Part shown: in pieces, positions 36,462 through 45,189 of the stretch | Numbering within the stretch: position 1 is the stretch's first letter | Layout: every line of letters begins with the position of its first letter | Source: Anaerophilus nitritigenes | GTDB lineage: Bacteria > Bacillota > Clostridia > Peptostreptococcales > Thermotaleaceae | Reading direction: 5' to 3' | Length of the DNA stretch: 64,000 bases | NCBI RefSeq assembly: GCF_004138215.1 | Contig: NZ_RYYS01000027.1 | Coordinates: 1 to 64,000 of the forward strand | The notes under the pieces: generated by a model | The model's input: the letters and a program-made list of their open reading frames with translations, nothing else | What the model was told of the DNA's origin: nothing | Databases searched by the model: none | Made by a program: the position numbers and the translations under genes

Positions 36462-37124
36462 TTACTTATCTAAATCTTTCATATTATAATTCCCTATTTG
36501 AATATACACTACCTTTTCACATACATTTTTTGCATAGTCTGCAATTCTTTCTATATGAGAACAAATAAATAAAAAGTAGGTAGATTGAGTAATTTTTTTA
36601 GAATCTTCTATCATATAAGTTAATAGTTCTCTATACACTTGCTTATAAATTGCATCTACGGTTTCATCTAAAGTCCAAGTGTATCTAGCCAACTCAATAT
36701 CTTTTTTTACAAAAGCATCTAATGCTTTTTTTACCATATGAGTAGCTAAATCTGCCATTCTAGGAATATCAATAAGGGGCTTGATATATTTTTCGCTTGA
36801 TAATTTAATAGTAATTTTGGCAATGTCTCTAGCATGATCTGCCATCCTTTCTAAATCTGCAATGAGTCTTAATATAGAACAAATCTCTCTTAAATCAATT
36901 GCCATAGGTTGTTGAGTTGCAATTAATTTTATACATTTGTCTTCTATCTCTTCTTCTAAATTATTAATATTTTTATCAAAATCAATTACATGTTGAGCAA
37001 GAGCACAATCTTGATTTTTCAATGATTTAATACTATATAAAATAGATTCTTCTACCATACTTCCTAATTTTAGTAAATCATTATGAAGTTTTGTAAGTTC
37101 TTTAGATAATTGTAATCTTTTCAT
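36462..37124 (-). CDS. phoU: Phosphate transport regulator PhoU
   Basis: A 220-aa all-helical protein made of two similar three-helix bundles, with the metal-binding E/D-rich motifs (ADLERMADHARDIA and HIERIADYAKNVCEKV). It links Pst transporter activity to PhoR signalling and represses the Pho response when phosphate is plentiful. It is the last gene of pstCAB-phoU, 16 bases behind pstB. GGAGG precedes the ATG. Confidence 0.96.
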   Translation of the reverse strand: MKRLQLSKELTKLHNDLLKLGSMVEESILYSIKSLKNQDCALAQHVIDFDKNINNLEEEIEDKCIKLIATQQPMAIDLREICSILRLIADLERMADHARDIAKITIKLSSEKYIKPLIDIPRMADLATHMVKKALDAFVKKDIELARYTWTLDETVDAIYKQVYRELLTYMIEDSKKITQSTYFLFICSHIERIADYAKNVCEKVVYIQIGNYNMKDLDK

Positions 37125-37140
37125 CTATACATCCTCCTTT

Positions 37141-37899
37141 TTAACCAAATCTTCCAGTAATATAATCTTGTGTTCTTTTATCTCTTGGCTTTGAAAATAT
37201 ATTTTTTGTAAGATCTTTCTCTATAATTTCTCCATTTAAGAAAAAGGATGTATAATCTGATACTCTTCCTGCCTGCTGCATATTATGAGTAACAATTACT
37301 ATGGTATACTCTCTTTTTAATTCTTCTAATAGATTTTCAACCTTTAAAGTAGAAATAGGATCTAATGCAGAAGTAGGTTCATCCATTAAAATAACATCAG
37401 GTTCTACAGCTAAACATCTTGCAATACAAAGTCTTTGTTGCTGTCCTCCTGATAATCCTAAAGCAGGTTTATTTAATCTATTCTTTACTTCATCCCAAAG
37501 AGCCGCTTTCTTTAAACTTTTTTCTACGATTTCATCTAATTTTGATTTTTCCTTAATTCCATGAATTCTAGGTCCATATGAAATATTTTCATAAATTGTT
37601 TTTGAAAAAGGATTAGGCTTTTGAAAAACCATTCCTACTCTTTTTCTTAAATGAGTTAAATCACATGCAATATCATAAATATCTATTCCATCTATTAAAA
37701 TATTTCCTTTAATTTTTACATGATCTATCAAATCATTCATCCTATTTAACGTTCTTAAAAAAGTTGATTTTCCACAACCTGAAGGTCCTATTAATGCTGT
37801 AACTTTATTTTCAATAATATCTATATTAATATCCATAAGTGCATGAAATTCTCCATAATAAAGTTGTAGATCTTTCACACGTATTTTTGTATTACTCAT
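37141..37899 (-). CDS. pstB: Phosphate ABC transporter ATP-binding protein
   Basis: The ATPase of the high-affinity phosphate importer. The 252-aa protein has Walker [10 protein letters not shown], the Q-loop region with [11 protein letters not shown], signature LSGGQQQRL, Walker [13 protein letters not shown] and the H-loop VTHNM. It follows pstA by 14 bases. GGGAGA is the ribosome binding site. Confidence 0.97.
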   Translation of the reverse strand: MSNTKIRVKDLQLYYGEFHALMDINIDIIENKVTALIGPSGCGKSTFLRTLNRMNDLIDHVKIKGNILIDGIDIYDIACDLTHLRKRVGMVFQKPNPFSKTIYENISYGPRIHGIKEKSKLDEIVEKSLKKAALWDEVKNRLNKPALGLSGGQQQRLCIARCLAVEPDVILMDEPTSALDPISTLKVENLLEELKREYTIVIVTHNMQQAGRVSDYTSFFLNGEIIEKDLTKNIFSKPRDKRTQDYITGRFG

Positions 37900-37913
37900 A
37901 ATGAATCTCCCTT

Positions 37914-38798
37914 CTATGAAACTTTTGTATTTTTCATAAACTGATTTCCAACTACGTTGGATAAAAAATTAATACATAATACTAATATGATGAGTACAGA
38001 AGCTGTAGCAAAAGTTTTTTCTTTAGATAATCCTTCTGATGCTAATAAATATACATGCACAGACATAGTTCTTGTAGGATCTAGTATAGAAGAAGGAACT
38101 CCTAATGAACTTCCTGCTGTAAGTATTACTGCTGCTGTTTCTCCTATAGCTCTTCCAATTCCTAAAATAATTCCTGTTACAATTCCTGATATACTACTCG
38201 GAATAACTATTTTTATTATAGTCTGCCATTTTGTAGCCCCTAGCGCTAAGCTCCCCTCTCTAAAAGACGTAGGAACCATTTTAATTGCTTCTTCTGTACT
38301 TCTAATAATAGTTGGTAAAATCATCATAGCTAAAGTCAATCCTCCTGATAAAATAGACCATCTAAATCCTAATAAAATAACAAAGAATACAAATCCAAAT
38401 AATCCAAATATAATAGATGGAATTCCTGCTAATATTTCCGTTCCAAATCTAATTAATTTCACAAGCTTATTTTCTTTTGCATATTCTGTAAGATAAATCG
38501 CTGCACAAACGCCTATAGGTGTTGCAATTCCAATAGAGACGAATGTTAAATAAATACTTCCTATAATAATCGAAAAAATTCCTCCCTCTCTTCCCATACT
38601 CTTTGGTTCTTGAATAAAAAATTCAACATTTAAATATTTTACTCCATTTATAAGGACATAACCAATAATAGATAATAAAGCTACAATTGTAAGAAAAGCT
38701 ACTGCATAAATCAATATGAATGCAATTTTTTCTTTCATGTTTACTTTCTGTTTTTTAAACAATATATTCGATGTATAAATTTTTGTATTTTCTACCAT
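37914..38798 (-). CDS. pstA: Phosphate ABC transporter permease PstA
   Basis: A 294-aa permease with six membrane segments. The first (about 22-48) is preceded by a basic head, and a large outside loop contains [15 protein letters not shown]. The conserved cytoplasmic loop [16 protein letters not shown] contacts PstB. It starts 3 bases after the pstC stop. The start is set by GGGGGAGA upstream of the ATG. Confidence 0.96.
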   Translation of the reverse strand: MVENTKIYTSNILFKKQKVNMKEKIAFILIYAVAFLTIVALLSIIGYVLINGVKYLNVEFFIQEPKSMGREGGIFSIIIGSIYLTFVSIGIATPIGVCAAIYLTEYAKENKLVKLIRFGTEILAGIPSIIFGLFGFVFFVILLGFRWSILSGGLTLAMMILPTIIRSTEEAIKMVPTSFREGSLALGATKWQTIIKIVIPSSISGIVTGIILGIGRAIGETAAVILTAGSSLGVPSSILDPTRTMSVHVYLLASEGLSKEKTFATASVLIILVLCINFLSNVVGNQFMKNTKVS

Positions 38799-38801
38799 AT
38801 T

Positions 38802-39686
38802 TTATTTCTCCCCCATCCTCTTCATGGTAAAAGTTGCTGTCATATTTAAAAACATAATAAATACAAACAAAATAATTCCTGTAGCAAACAAAGCCTTTTG
38901 ATGAGTAGGTGTTGCATATCCCATTTCCATAGCAATAGTTCCTGTCAATGTAGATACTGAATCTAGTATTCCTCCTGGAACTTTTGGCATATTTCCAGTA
39001 ATTAATATAACTGCCATAGTCTCTCCAACAGCTCTGCCCATTCCTAAAACTACAGATGCTATAATTCCTGATTTAGCTGCTGGAAGAACAACTCTTGTAA
39101 TGGTTTTAACATGGGTTGCCCCTAAAGCTAGAGAACCTTCTTTATATTCACTAGGTACTGATCTTATTGCATTTTCTGAAATACTTACAATAGTTGGTAA
39201 AATCATAATAGCTAATATCATAGCACCTGCTAAAATACTATATCCAGATGTGTATGCATTAGGATGAAACTTTTGTATGATAGGCAAGATATATATTCTG
39301 ATAAAAGGTACTACTATAGAAAGTCCAAACAATCCATATACAACAGATGGAATACCTGCTAATAATTCAATAGCTGGTCTAAAAATCTTTACCATAGATT
39401 TTGGTGCAATTTCTGCTAAAAATACTGCACAAGTAATTCCTGCTGGAATTCCAATCATCAATGCTCCTAGTGTAACACCTATAGACCCTATAATCATAGG
39501 AAATGCTCCATACTCTCCATTTGTTGGACTCCAATTTGTTCCAAATATAAAGGAGAATACTCCATAACTTTTTAAAATAGGAACTCCTTCTTTAAAAATA
39601 AAAAAAGTAATTAAAAAAACTGACAAAGTTGCTACAGTAGCACAAATAAACAAAAAGATTTCTATCCATTTTTCATATTTTTTCAT
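38802..39686 (-). CDS. pstC: Phosphate ABC transporter permease PstC
   Basis: A 294-aa permease with six membrane segments and the PstB-contact loop [16 protein letters not shown]. The start at 39686 (MKKYEKW) is chosen: GGGAGGAAAG lies just before it, while the in-frame ATG twelve codons earlier has none. It has its own PHO box (39758-39796) and is separated from pstS by a hairpin, so pstCAB-phoU can be expressed apart from pstS. Confidence 0.96.
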   Translation of the reverse strand: MKKYEKWIEIFLFICATVATLSVFLITFFIFKEGVPILKSYGVFSFIFGTNWSPTNGEYGAFPMIIGSIGVTLGALMIGIPAGITCAVFLAEIAPKSMVKIFRPAIELLAGIPSVVYGLFGLSIVVPFIRIYILPIIQKFHPNAYTSGYSILAGAMILAIMILPTIVSISENAIRSVPSEYKEGSLALGATHVKTITRVVLPAAKSGIIASVVLGMGRAVGETMAVILITGNMPKVPGGILDSVSTLTGTIAMEMGYATPTHQKALFATGIILFVFIMFLNMTATFTMKRMGEK

Positions 39687-39757
39687 TTTCTTTCCTCCCA
39701 CTATCAAATCTCTTATTTTCATTTTATATAGAATTTCTATTTACTTCTTTATGAAAC

Positions 39758-39796
39758 CATTAACTTTTTGTTAATTTCATGTTAATTCACAATAAA
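39758..39796 (-). promoter_or_regulatory. PHO box upstream of pstC
   Basis: Four hexamers on the minus strand begin every 11 bases: TTTATT, TTAACA, TTAACA, TTAATG (at 39791, 39780, 39769, 39758 read as plus-strand starts). This spacing is that of PhoP-binding direct repeats in Firmicutes. It lies 72 bases before the pstC start. A TATATA-like -10 lies further down but is not clear. Confidence 0.75.
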
Positions 39797-39807
39797 ATAT
39801 AAAAGAT

Positions 39808-39846
39808 GGATTTGAAAATCGGTGATGTTTTTATGACTTTATCTAT
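39808..39846 (-). repeat. Dispersed intergenic repeat, partial copy C
   Basis: About 39 bases match the core of the copies at 41-105 and 60661-60725, with one single-base gap. It sits between the hairpin after pstS and the PHO box of pstC. Confidence 0.6.
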
Positions 39847-39855
39847 GGATTAAAC

Positions 39856-39883
39856 ACAAAAGATGGATTCCTCCATCTTTTGT
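39856..39883 (-). terminator. Hairpin after pstS
   Basis: A perfect 12-bp stem (39856-39867 with 39872-39883) has a 4-base loop and lies 15 bases after the pstS stop. It is U-rich inside the 3' arm on the minus strand and can also work on the plus strand. It may make pstS mRNA more abundant than pstCAB. Confidence 0.6.
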
Positions 39884-39898
39884 ATTTTTAGTTTATCA

Positions 39899-40756
39899 TT
39901 ATTTAATTGATATAAATTCTTCTTTTACAATATCCTGTCCGTCATTCATTACAAAATCTATGAATAATTTTATTATTTTTGATTCTTTTTCTTTTGTTAA
40001 ATAATGAAACGGTCTAGATATCTTATAAGATCCTATCTTTGCGTTTTCCTCTGTAGCGTCTATCCCTTCAACTTTTAAAGATTTTACTGTTTCATCTTTT
40101 GCTCCCATAGAAATATATCCAATAGCATTTGGTGTATTTACAACAGTTTGTTTGACTGCTCCTGTAGATGGTTGTACTAGTGCTTCCTTAGTAGTTTTAT
40201 CTATTTTTCCTCCTTTTTCATCCTTTGCCTCTACTCCTGTAATTTCAACAAATGCTCCTCTTGTTCCTGACCCTTCTTCTCTACTTACAACTGTAATTTT
40301 TTGATCTTTTCCACCAATTTCTTTCCAGTTGTTAATTTCTCCTGTAAAGATTTTTTTGATTTGTTCTAATGTCACATCTTGTACTTCATTAGATGGATTT
40401 ACTATAACAGCAATACCATCTTTAGCTATTGTATAAACCTTTAATCCTAACTGTTTTTCATCTTCTTTTAATTCTCTTGAGCTAGCTCCAATATCTGCAA
40501 TAGAATCATTTGCAGATTTAACTCCTACACTTGATCCTCCACCTTGTATTTCAATAGATATTTCTGGATATTGTTCCTTAAATACATTTGCTAACTCTTC
40601 TGATAATGGTTGTATAGATGTAGATCCTGCTATAACAATTTTACCTGATATCTTTGATTGTGATTCTTTATCTTTTGGTTCCTCCTTTTGTCCACATGCA
40701 GACAATATTCCCATCCCTAAAATAAGTACCATTATAAAAAATAATATTTTTTTCAT
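39899..40756 (-). CDS. pstS: Phosphate-binding lipoprotein PstS
   Basis: The substrate-binding protein of the Pst importer. The 285-aa product begins MKKILFFIMVLILGMGILSACG, shown here in parts: a basic head, hydrophobic core and the lipobox ILSAC, so it is a lipoprotein cut by LspA. Phosphate-site motifs include AGSTSIQPL, GGGSSVGVKSA, DIGASSREL and SREEGSGTRGAF. The ATG at 40756 follows GGGGGAAAG; a start five codons earlier is unlikely. A PHO box stands upstream. Confidence 0.96.
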   Translation of the reverse strand: MKKILFFIMVLILGMGILSACGQKEEPKDKESQSKISGKIVIAGSTSIQPLSEELANVFKEQYPEISIEIQGGGSSVGVKSANDSIADIGASSRELKEDEKQLGLKVYTIAKDGIAVIVNPSNEVQDVTLEQIKKIFTGEINNWKEIGGKDQKITVVSREEGSGTRGAFVEITGVEAKDEKGGKIDKTTKEALVQPSTGAVKQTVVNTPNAIGYISMGAKDETVKSLKVEGIDATEENAKIGSYKISRPFHYLTKEKESKIIKLFIDFVMNDGQDIVKEEFISIK

Positions 40757-40824
40757 TTTACTTTCCCCCATTTTTATAAAATTTAAAGTTTGTATTCCAC
40801 TTGTCTTTCAAACTTTACATACTC

Positions 40825-40878
40825 AGTATATTCTTCTATTGTTAAGGGAAAATAAAGAAATTGTTAAATAATTGTAAA
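40825..40878 (-). promoter_or_regulatory. PHO box and -10 of pstS
   Basis: On the minus strand TTTACA, TTAACA, TTTATT and TTAACA start exactly 11 bases apart (plus-strand starts 40873, 40862, 40851, 40840). They are followed nine bases later by a perfect TATACT (40825-40830). The box lies on the upstream face of the -10, as for PhoP-activated promoters, and 69 bases before the pstS start. Confidence 0.8.
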
Positions 40879-40903
40879 AAAAAAGAAAACTAATTTGTTT
40901 TCT
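40876..40903 (-). terminator. Terminator of phoPR
   Basis: A 7-bp stem (40884-40890 with 40897-40903) is followed by eight U on the minus strand. It overlaps the phoR stop. The U-run runs into the first hexamer of the pstS PHO box, so the terminator and operator are packed together. Confidence 0.75.
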
Positions 40904-42677
40904 CTCCAATAGGAATTCTTACAGTAAACTCTGAACCTTTTCCTAATTTACTATTGACTTTTATTTCACCATCAAAAGATAGAACAATATGTTTTACAAT
41001 TGCAAGTCCTAATCCAGTTCCTCCTACCTTTCTGGATCTTGCTTTGTCTACTCTATAAAACCTTTCAAATAATCTTGGAATATGTTCTTTAGGTATTCCA
41101 ATCCCAGTATCCTTTATTACCATAAAAATATTATCGTATTTTTCGTATGCAAAAACTTTGACACTCCCTTTTTGACTTGTATATTTAATTGCATTTTCTA
41201 TTAAATTTAAAATCATTTGTTTAAACCAATCAGGATCTCCATAAATGATAGGTAAATCTAGCTTTATTTCTGTAGTGTAATCAATTTCTTTTTGATCCGC
41301 TAATCCTTTCATCATTACATAAGTTTCTTGAAACATTTCATGGATACAAATAGGATCTCTTTTGACTGAAATCTTGTGATTCTCAATAGAAGATAGAGTG
41401 AGCAAATCATCAATCAATCTTTTAAGTCTCTCTGTCTCAATGTCAATAATATCTAAAAAACGATTTCGTACCTTCTCATTATCCATAGCACCTTCTTTTA
41501 GAGTTTCTATAAATCCACTAATAGAAGTAAGCGGTGTTTTTAATTCATGAGATACATTTGCAACAAATTCAGAACGCATATTTTCAAGTCTTCTCATATC
41601 TGTTACATCTTGAATCAGCGCCATTACTCCAATAATTCTTGTAGGATCCATATCTAATCGAATAAAATTAGTATAAATTTTCAAGATCTTAGGATCTGGA
41701 TATTCTATGCTAATTTCCTTGGTTCCAATCAAATTATTGTCTAAAATATTTTTTAATATGTCATGAAGCTTATTGTTTCTAATAACTTCTAATATATGCT
41801 TACCATAAACATTCTCATCTTCAATATGAAAAAGCTTCATTGCAACAGAATTCATAAGTATAATATTATAATTTTTATCAATTGCAAACAATCCCTCATT
41901 CATGCTTCCTAATGTAGATTGAAGTTTTGTATTTTTATCTCTGATCTCTGATATCGTATGATTGATCTTTTGTACCATAATATTAAATGTATCTGCTAAA
42001 ATTCCTATTTCATCATTGCTTTTTATATAAACCTTATGTTCAAAATGTCCATTTGCTATTTTTTTTGCACTCTTTGTAATTTCTTCAATAGGTTTCGTAA
42101 CTTTATTTACAAATCTATATCCTAATATAATGGTTACTAAAAAGCCACAAAAGGCAGCAATGAATGTACTTTGTAATAATTTACTGTTTAACTCACTTAT
42201 TTCTATAAGGGGAAGTGCAAGTCTTGTCACTCCATATATATCATTTTTGACCATAATAGGAATTGCAATATATAAATAATCTATATTTGTAGTAATGCTT
42301 TTTCTTTCACTTTTTCCTATCTTTCCCTTCAGTGCACTTTTGACCTCTGGTCTATATAAGTGATTTTCTATATGATCTATATCTTTTGGGTTTACTTTTG
42401 AATCGGCTATAACATTTCCATTTTGATCAATGAAAGTCACTCTTGCATTGATTTCTTTTGAATATTTGTATGCAAAATCATAAAATTCTATCGAATTCAA
42501 TTTTTTATTTTCAATTTTTTCTTCTATAAAACAATTAATTAAATTTGCATTTGTTATTAGTTTGTTTTCGATATGATCTATATAACCTGTTTTAATAAAA
42601 TTTAAACTCAATGCTCCTGTTAAAATAATTCCTAAAAAGATTAATACCATATAAGTTGCAAAAATTTTTTTCTGCAT
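40890..42677 (-). CDS. phoR: Phosphate sensor histidine kinase PhoR
   Basis: A 595-aa membrane kinase. The first membrane segment (about residues 8-28) is followed by an outside sensor domain (about 30-165), a second segment (about 168-190), HAMP (about 190-243), PAS (about 250-360) and HisKA with SHELKTPL and His377. The HATPase domain shows NLIENAIKYTS, DTGIGIP, FERFYRVDKARS and GGTGLGLAIV. It is paired with phoP nine bases upstream and adjacent to pst genes, which supports the phosphate assignment over WalK; it is shorter than most WalK. Confidence 0.94.
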   Translation of the reverse strand: MQKKIFATYMVLIFLGIILTGALSLNFIKTGYIDHIENKLITNANLINCFIEEKIENKKLNSIEFYDFAYKYSKEINARVTFIDQNGNVIADSKVNPKDIDHIENHLYRPEVKSALKGKIGKSERKSITTNIDYLYIAIPIMVKNDIYGVTRLALPLIEISELNSKLLQSTFIAAFCGFLVTIILGYRFVNKVTKPIEEITKSAKKIANGHFEHKVYIKSNDEIGILADTFNIMVQKINHTISEIRDKNTKLQSTLGSMNEGLFAIDKNYNIILMNSVAMKLFHIEDENVYGKHILEVIRNNKLHDILKNILDNNLIGTKEISIEYPDPKILKIYTNFIRLDMDPTRIIGVMALIQDVTDMRRLENMRSEFVANVSHELKTPLTSISGFIETLKEGAMDNEKVRNRFLDIIDIETERLKRLIDDLLTLSSIENHKISVKRDPICIHEMFQETYVMMKGLADQKEIDYTTEIKLDLPIIYGDPDWFKQMILNLIENAIKYTSQKGSVKVFAYEKYDNIFMVIKDTGIGIPKEHIPRLFERFYRVDKARSRKVGGTGLGLAIVKHIVLSFDGEIKVNSKLGKGSEFTVRIPIGEKTN

Positions 42678-42685
42678 TTTTTCAC

Positions 42686-43378
42686 CTATTTCATTTTATA
42701 TCCTATTCCTCTTATAGTTTCTATATAAATAGGATATTTATCATTATCTTCTATTTTTTTTCTTAAATGTCTAATATGAACATCTACTGTCCTAGTTTCC
42801 CCAAAATAATCATATCCCCATACCTCATCTAATAAATAATTTCTTGATAAAACCTTTCCTCTATTTTGGGCTAATATTTTTAATAGTTCAAATTCTTTTA
42901 AAGTTAACTCTACTTGTTTTCCATTTTTGATGACCTCATGTTTTTGTGTATCCATTAAAAGATCATGGAATTTAATAACTTGAAGAGTTTCTTTTGAAGG
43001 CTCTTCAAATCTTCTTAAAACAGCTTTCATTCTGGCAATTAATTCACGAACACTAAAAGGTTTTGTAAGATAATCATCTGCACCTAATTCTAGACCTAAA
43101 ACTTTGTCTGTTTCTTCTCCTTTTGCTGTAAGCATAATAATAGGAATTTTACTAGTTTGTTCATGATTTCTAATTTGTTTGCAAGCTTCAAAACCATCTA
43201 TTCCGGGAAGCATTAAATCTAATAAAATCAAATCTGGAATTTCCTTTTGTGCAATTTTTATGGCATCTTCTCCATTTTCACTAGTAATTACATAAAATCC
43301 ATTTTGTTCTAAATTGAATTGAATAAGCTCTATGATATGCTGTTCGTCATCTACTACCAAAACTTTTCTTTTATGCAT
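42686..43378 (-). CDS. phoP: Phosphate response regulator PhoP
   Basis: A 230-aa OmpR-type regulator. The receiver domain has the acidic pair VVDDE at 10-11, the phosphate acceptor Asp54 in LLDLMLPG, Thr in MLTAKG and Lys in LTKPFSVREL. The C-terminal winged helix includes LTLKEFELLKIL and RTVDVHIRHLRKKIE. The ATG at 43378 is chosen after AAAAGGAGAGG. Two PHO boxes downstream are its likely sites. It follows pgeF by 20 bases, so transcription probably comes through pgeF. Confidence 0.95.
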   Translation of the reverse strand: MHKRKVLVVDDEQHIIELIQFNLEQNGFYVITSENGEDAIKIAQKEIPDLILLDLMLPGIDGFEACKQIRNHEQTSKIPIIMLTAKGEETDKVLGLELGADDYLTKPFSVRELIARMKAVLRRFEEPSKETLQVIKFHDLLMDTQKHEVIKNGKQVELTLKEFELLKILAQNRGKVLSRNYLLDEVWGYDYFGETRTVDVHIRHLRKKIEDNDKYPIYIETIRGIGYKMK

Positions 43379-43398
43379 TTTACCTCTCCTTTTCGTCA

Positions 43399-44217
43399 TC
43401 ATTCTAATTCTATGATAGCAGCCATTCTTCCAGTTATCCCTTCATCTTTTCGATAAGAGAAAAATATTTCACTATTACACATGCTGCATATATTACTTAT
43501 AGTTATATTTCTTTCCAAAAGTCCTATCTCCTTTAAAGTGCTTTGATTTGCTTTCCATAAATCTAACATATATTTCCCATTACCCTTAGAAAATACAAAT
43601 TCATCAACATTTGTAAACTCTTTGTTAAATTCTTTTATGACCCCTTCATCTACTTCATAACAGCACCGTCCAATAGATGGTCCTATGGCTGCTAAACAGT
43701 CCTTTGGATTTGTTTGATAGACTTGTATCATTTTTTCAACAGTTTTTTTAGCAATTTTAAGAGCAGTGCCTCTCCAACCTGCATGAGCTAAAGCAATAAC
43801 TTTCTTTACAGGATCTAATAGAAAAATAGGTACACAATCGGCAAAAACAGTTGTCAAAGCTACATTTTTTTCATTGGTAATGAGTGCATCGATCTCTTTT
43901 ATATCACTCTCTTTTATGATTCCCTTTCCACAATCTTTTTTTGTAACAATTTTGATATGATCTTTATGAACTTGATCTGAAAAAACTAAATTTTGTATAG
44001 AAAGATCTAAAGCCTTAGTTATTTTTTTATAATTGTTTTCTACATTTTCTTTTAAATCATTTGTTTTAAATCCTAAATTTAAGCTTTCATAGCTTCCTTT
44101 GCTAACTCCTCCTATTTTGCTACTAAATCCATGTTTGACAAGCTTCGTTTTTTCAAAACTAGGAATGGTAAAAAAAACTACTCCATCTGTATTTTTATTT
44201 TCTATAAAATTATACAT
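43399..44217 (-). CDS. pgeF: PgeF-type peptidoglycan editing factor (YlmD/YfiH)
   Basis: A 272-aa protein of the laccase-domain (Cu-oxidase_4) family, with zinc-site motifs FADCVPIFL, HAGWRGTAL and GPSIGRCCYEV. The E. coli relative removes wrongly made UDP-MurNAc-L-Ser; other members act as purine nucleoside phosphorylases. A peptidoglycan role would fit the nearby mur genes, but that is inference. GAAGGAGGAAGG precedes the ATG. It is separated from nrdR by a terminator and runs into phoP. Confidence 0.9.
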   Translation of the reverse strand: MYNFIENKNTDGVVFFTIPSFEKTKLVKHGFSSKIGGVSKGSYESLNLGFKTNDLKENVENNYKKITKALDLSIQNLVFSDQVHKDHIKIVTKKDCGKGIIKESDIKEIDALITNEKNVALTTVFADCVPIFLLDPVKKVIALAHAGWRGTALKIAKKTVEKMIQVYQTNPKDCLAAIGPSIGRCCYEVDEGVIKEFNKEFTNVDEFVFSKGNGKYMLDLWKANQSTLKEIGLLERNITISNICSMCNSEIFFSYRKDEGITGRMAAIIELE

Positions 44218-44239
44218 ATCCTTCCTCCTTCTTTATTCT

Positions 44240-44276
44240 ATACAAAATAATAGCAAGTTAAATTTCAACTTGCTAT
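44240..44276 (-). terminator. Terminator of nrdR
   Basis: A perfect 10-bp stem (44250-44259 with 44267-44276) is followed on the minus strand by a U-rich tail, six bases after the nrdR stop. Confidence 0.65.
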
Positions 44277-44281
44277 CTGCT

Positions 44282-44737
44282 TTATTTTTCATTCAGCATT
44301 TTTCTTAATTCTTCCATAAATGTATTAATATCTTTGAATTGTCTATATACAGAAGCAAATCTTACATAAGCTACCTCATCTAAATCCTTCAGATGATTCA
44401 TAACCTGCTCTCCTATATATGTACTCCTTATCTCCTTATCCATTGTATTATGCAAGTTTTTTTCTATATCATCTGCCATAATTTCAATATCTTTCATTGG
44501 AACAGGTCTTTTTTCACAAGCTCTTATGATTCCATTTAATATTTTATTTCTATTATACGCTTCTCGATTTCCATCTTTTTTTATAATAATTAGTGGAATC
44601 TCTTCTATTTTTTCATAAGTTGTAAATCTCTTTTTACACTTTCCACATTCTCTTCTTCTACGAATTGCTTGTCCTTCCTCTGTAGGTCTTGAATCAACTA
44701 CTTTTGTATCAAAATATTCACAAAATGGACAATTCAT
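44282..44737 (-). CDS. nrdR: Transcriptional repressor NrdR
   Basis: A 151-aa repressor of ribonucleotide reductase genes. The zinc ribbon has CPFC at residues 3-6 and CGKC near 31-34, with RRRREC between. The ATP-cone domain is recognised by [14 protein letters not shown] and [16 protein letters not shown]. It senses (d)ATP. It is a single-gene unit with its own promoter and terminator, behind ylmC. Confidence 0.97.
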   Translation of the reverse strand: MNCPFCEYFDTKVVDSRPTEEGQAIRRRRECGKCKKRFTTYEKIEEIPLIIIKKDGNREAYNRNKILNGIIRACEKRPVPMKDIEIMADDIEKNLHNTMDKEIRSTYIGEQVMNHLKDLDEVAYVRFASVYRQFKDINTFMEELRKMLNEK

Positions 44738-44786
44738 CTGTATCCCCCCTATACAACTGGAAACTTGATTATCTACTGTTATCCCA

Positions 44787-44815
44787 ATTATAATATGCCC
44801 ACTAGGGGATGTCTA
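44787..44815 (-). promoter_or_regulatory. Sigma-A promoter of nrdR
   Basis: TAGACA (44810-44815), a 17-bp spacer and TATAAT (44787-44792) on the minus strand. The -35 overlaps the ylmC stop codon. It lies about 50 bases before the nrdR start. Confidence 0.65.
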
Positions 44816-45088
44816 CTCATTTTTTCCATCTTCCTCCTCTTTTATGATGATTTCATCTTTTAATGCAACCAATATAACATCTACTCCAATTTTTTTTATT
44901 TCACTCCATGTAATCAAATAATCATTTTCTTTACCAAAAAAATTTAGTATTTTTCCTGGCCCTGGTAATACAAGAGCCTCTATTCTTCCTTTTTCTAAGT
45001 TTACTTCTATATCTGATACATATCCTAATCTTCTTCCATCTGTTATGTTTATAATTTCTTTTTCTCTTAAATCATAAGTACTAATCAT
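44813..45088 (-). CDS. ylmC: YlmC/YmxH family sporulation protein (PRC-barrel)
   Basis: A 91-aa PRC-barrel protein, recognisable from STYDLREKEIINITDGRRLG and IEALVLPGPGK with FFGKENDYLITW. The family is confined to spore formers and linked to sporulation, but its action is unknown. The ATG at 45088 is preferred (GGGTGAG upstream); a GTG four codons earlier is possible. It follows sigG and its terminator, so it has a separate promoter; a TATAAT stands at 45125-45130. Confidence 0.9.
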   Translation of the reverse strand: MISTYDLREKEIINITDGRRLGYVSDIEVNLEKGRIEALVLPGPGKILNFFGKENDYLITWSEIKKIGVDVILVALKDEIIIKEEEDGKNE

Positions 45089-45157
45089 TTTCTCACCCAC
45101 TTTTATTCATATTTCCTTTATATCATTATATAAGCTTGCCTTAAAATATATGACCAC

Positions 45158-45187
45158 TAAAAAACAAAAGCATAAAAATGCTTTTGT
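45158..45187 (-). terminator. Terminator of sigG
   Basis: A 10-bp stem (45164-45173 with 45178-45187) is followed on the minus strand by a U-run, just after the sigG stop. Confidence 0.87.
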
Positions 45188-45189
45188 TT

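Noticed and set aside
37957-38496. A 179-codon plus-strand frame opposite pstA
   Set aside because: It is the antisense shadow of a clear permease gene. It has no ribosome binding site and the composition is that of a reversed membrane protein.
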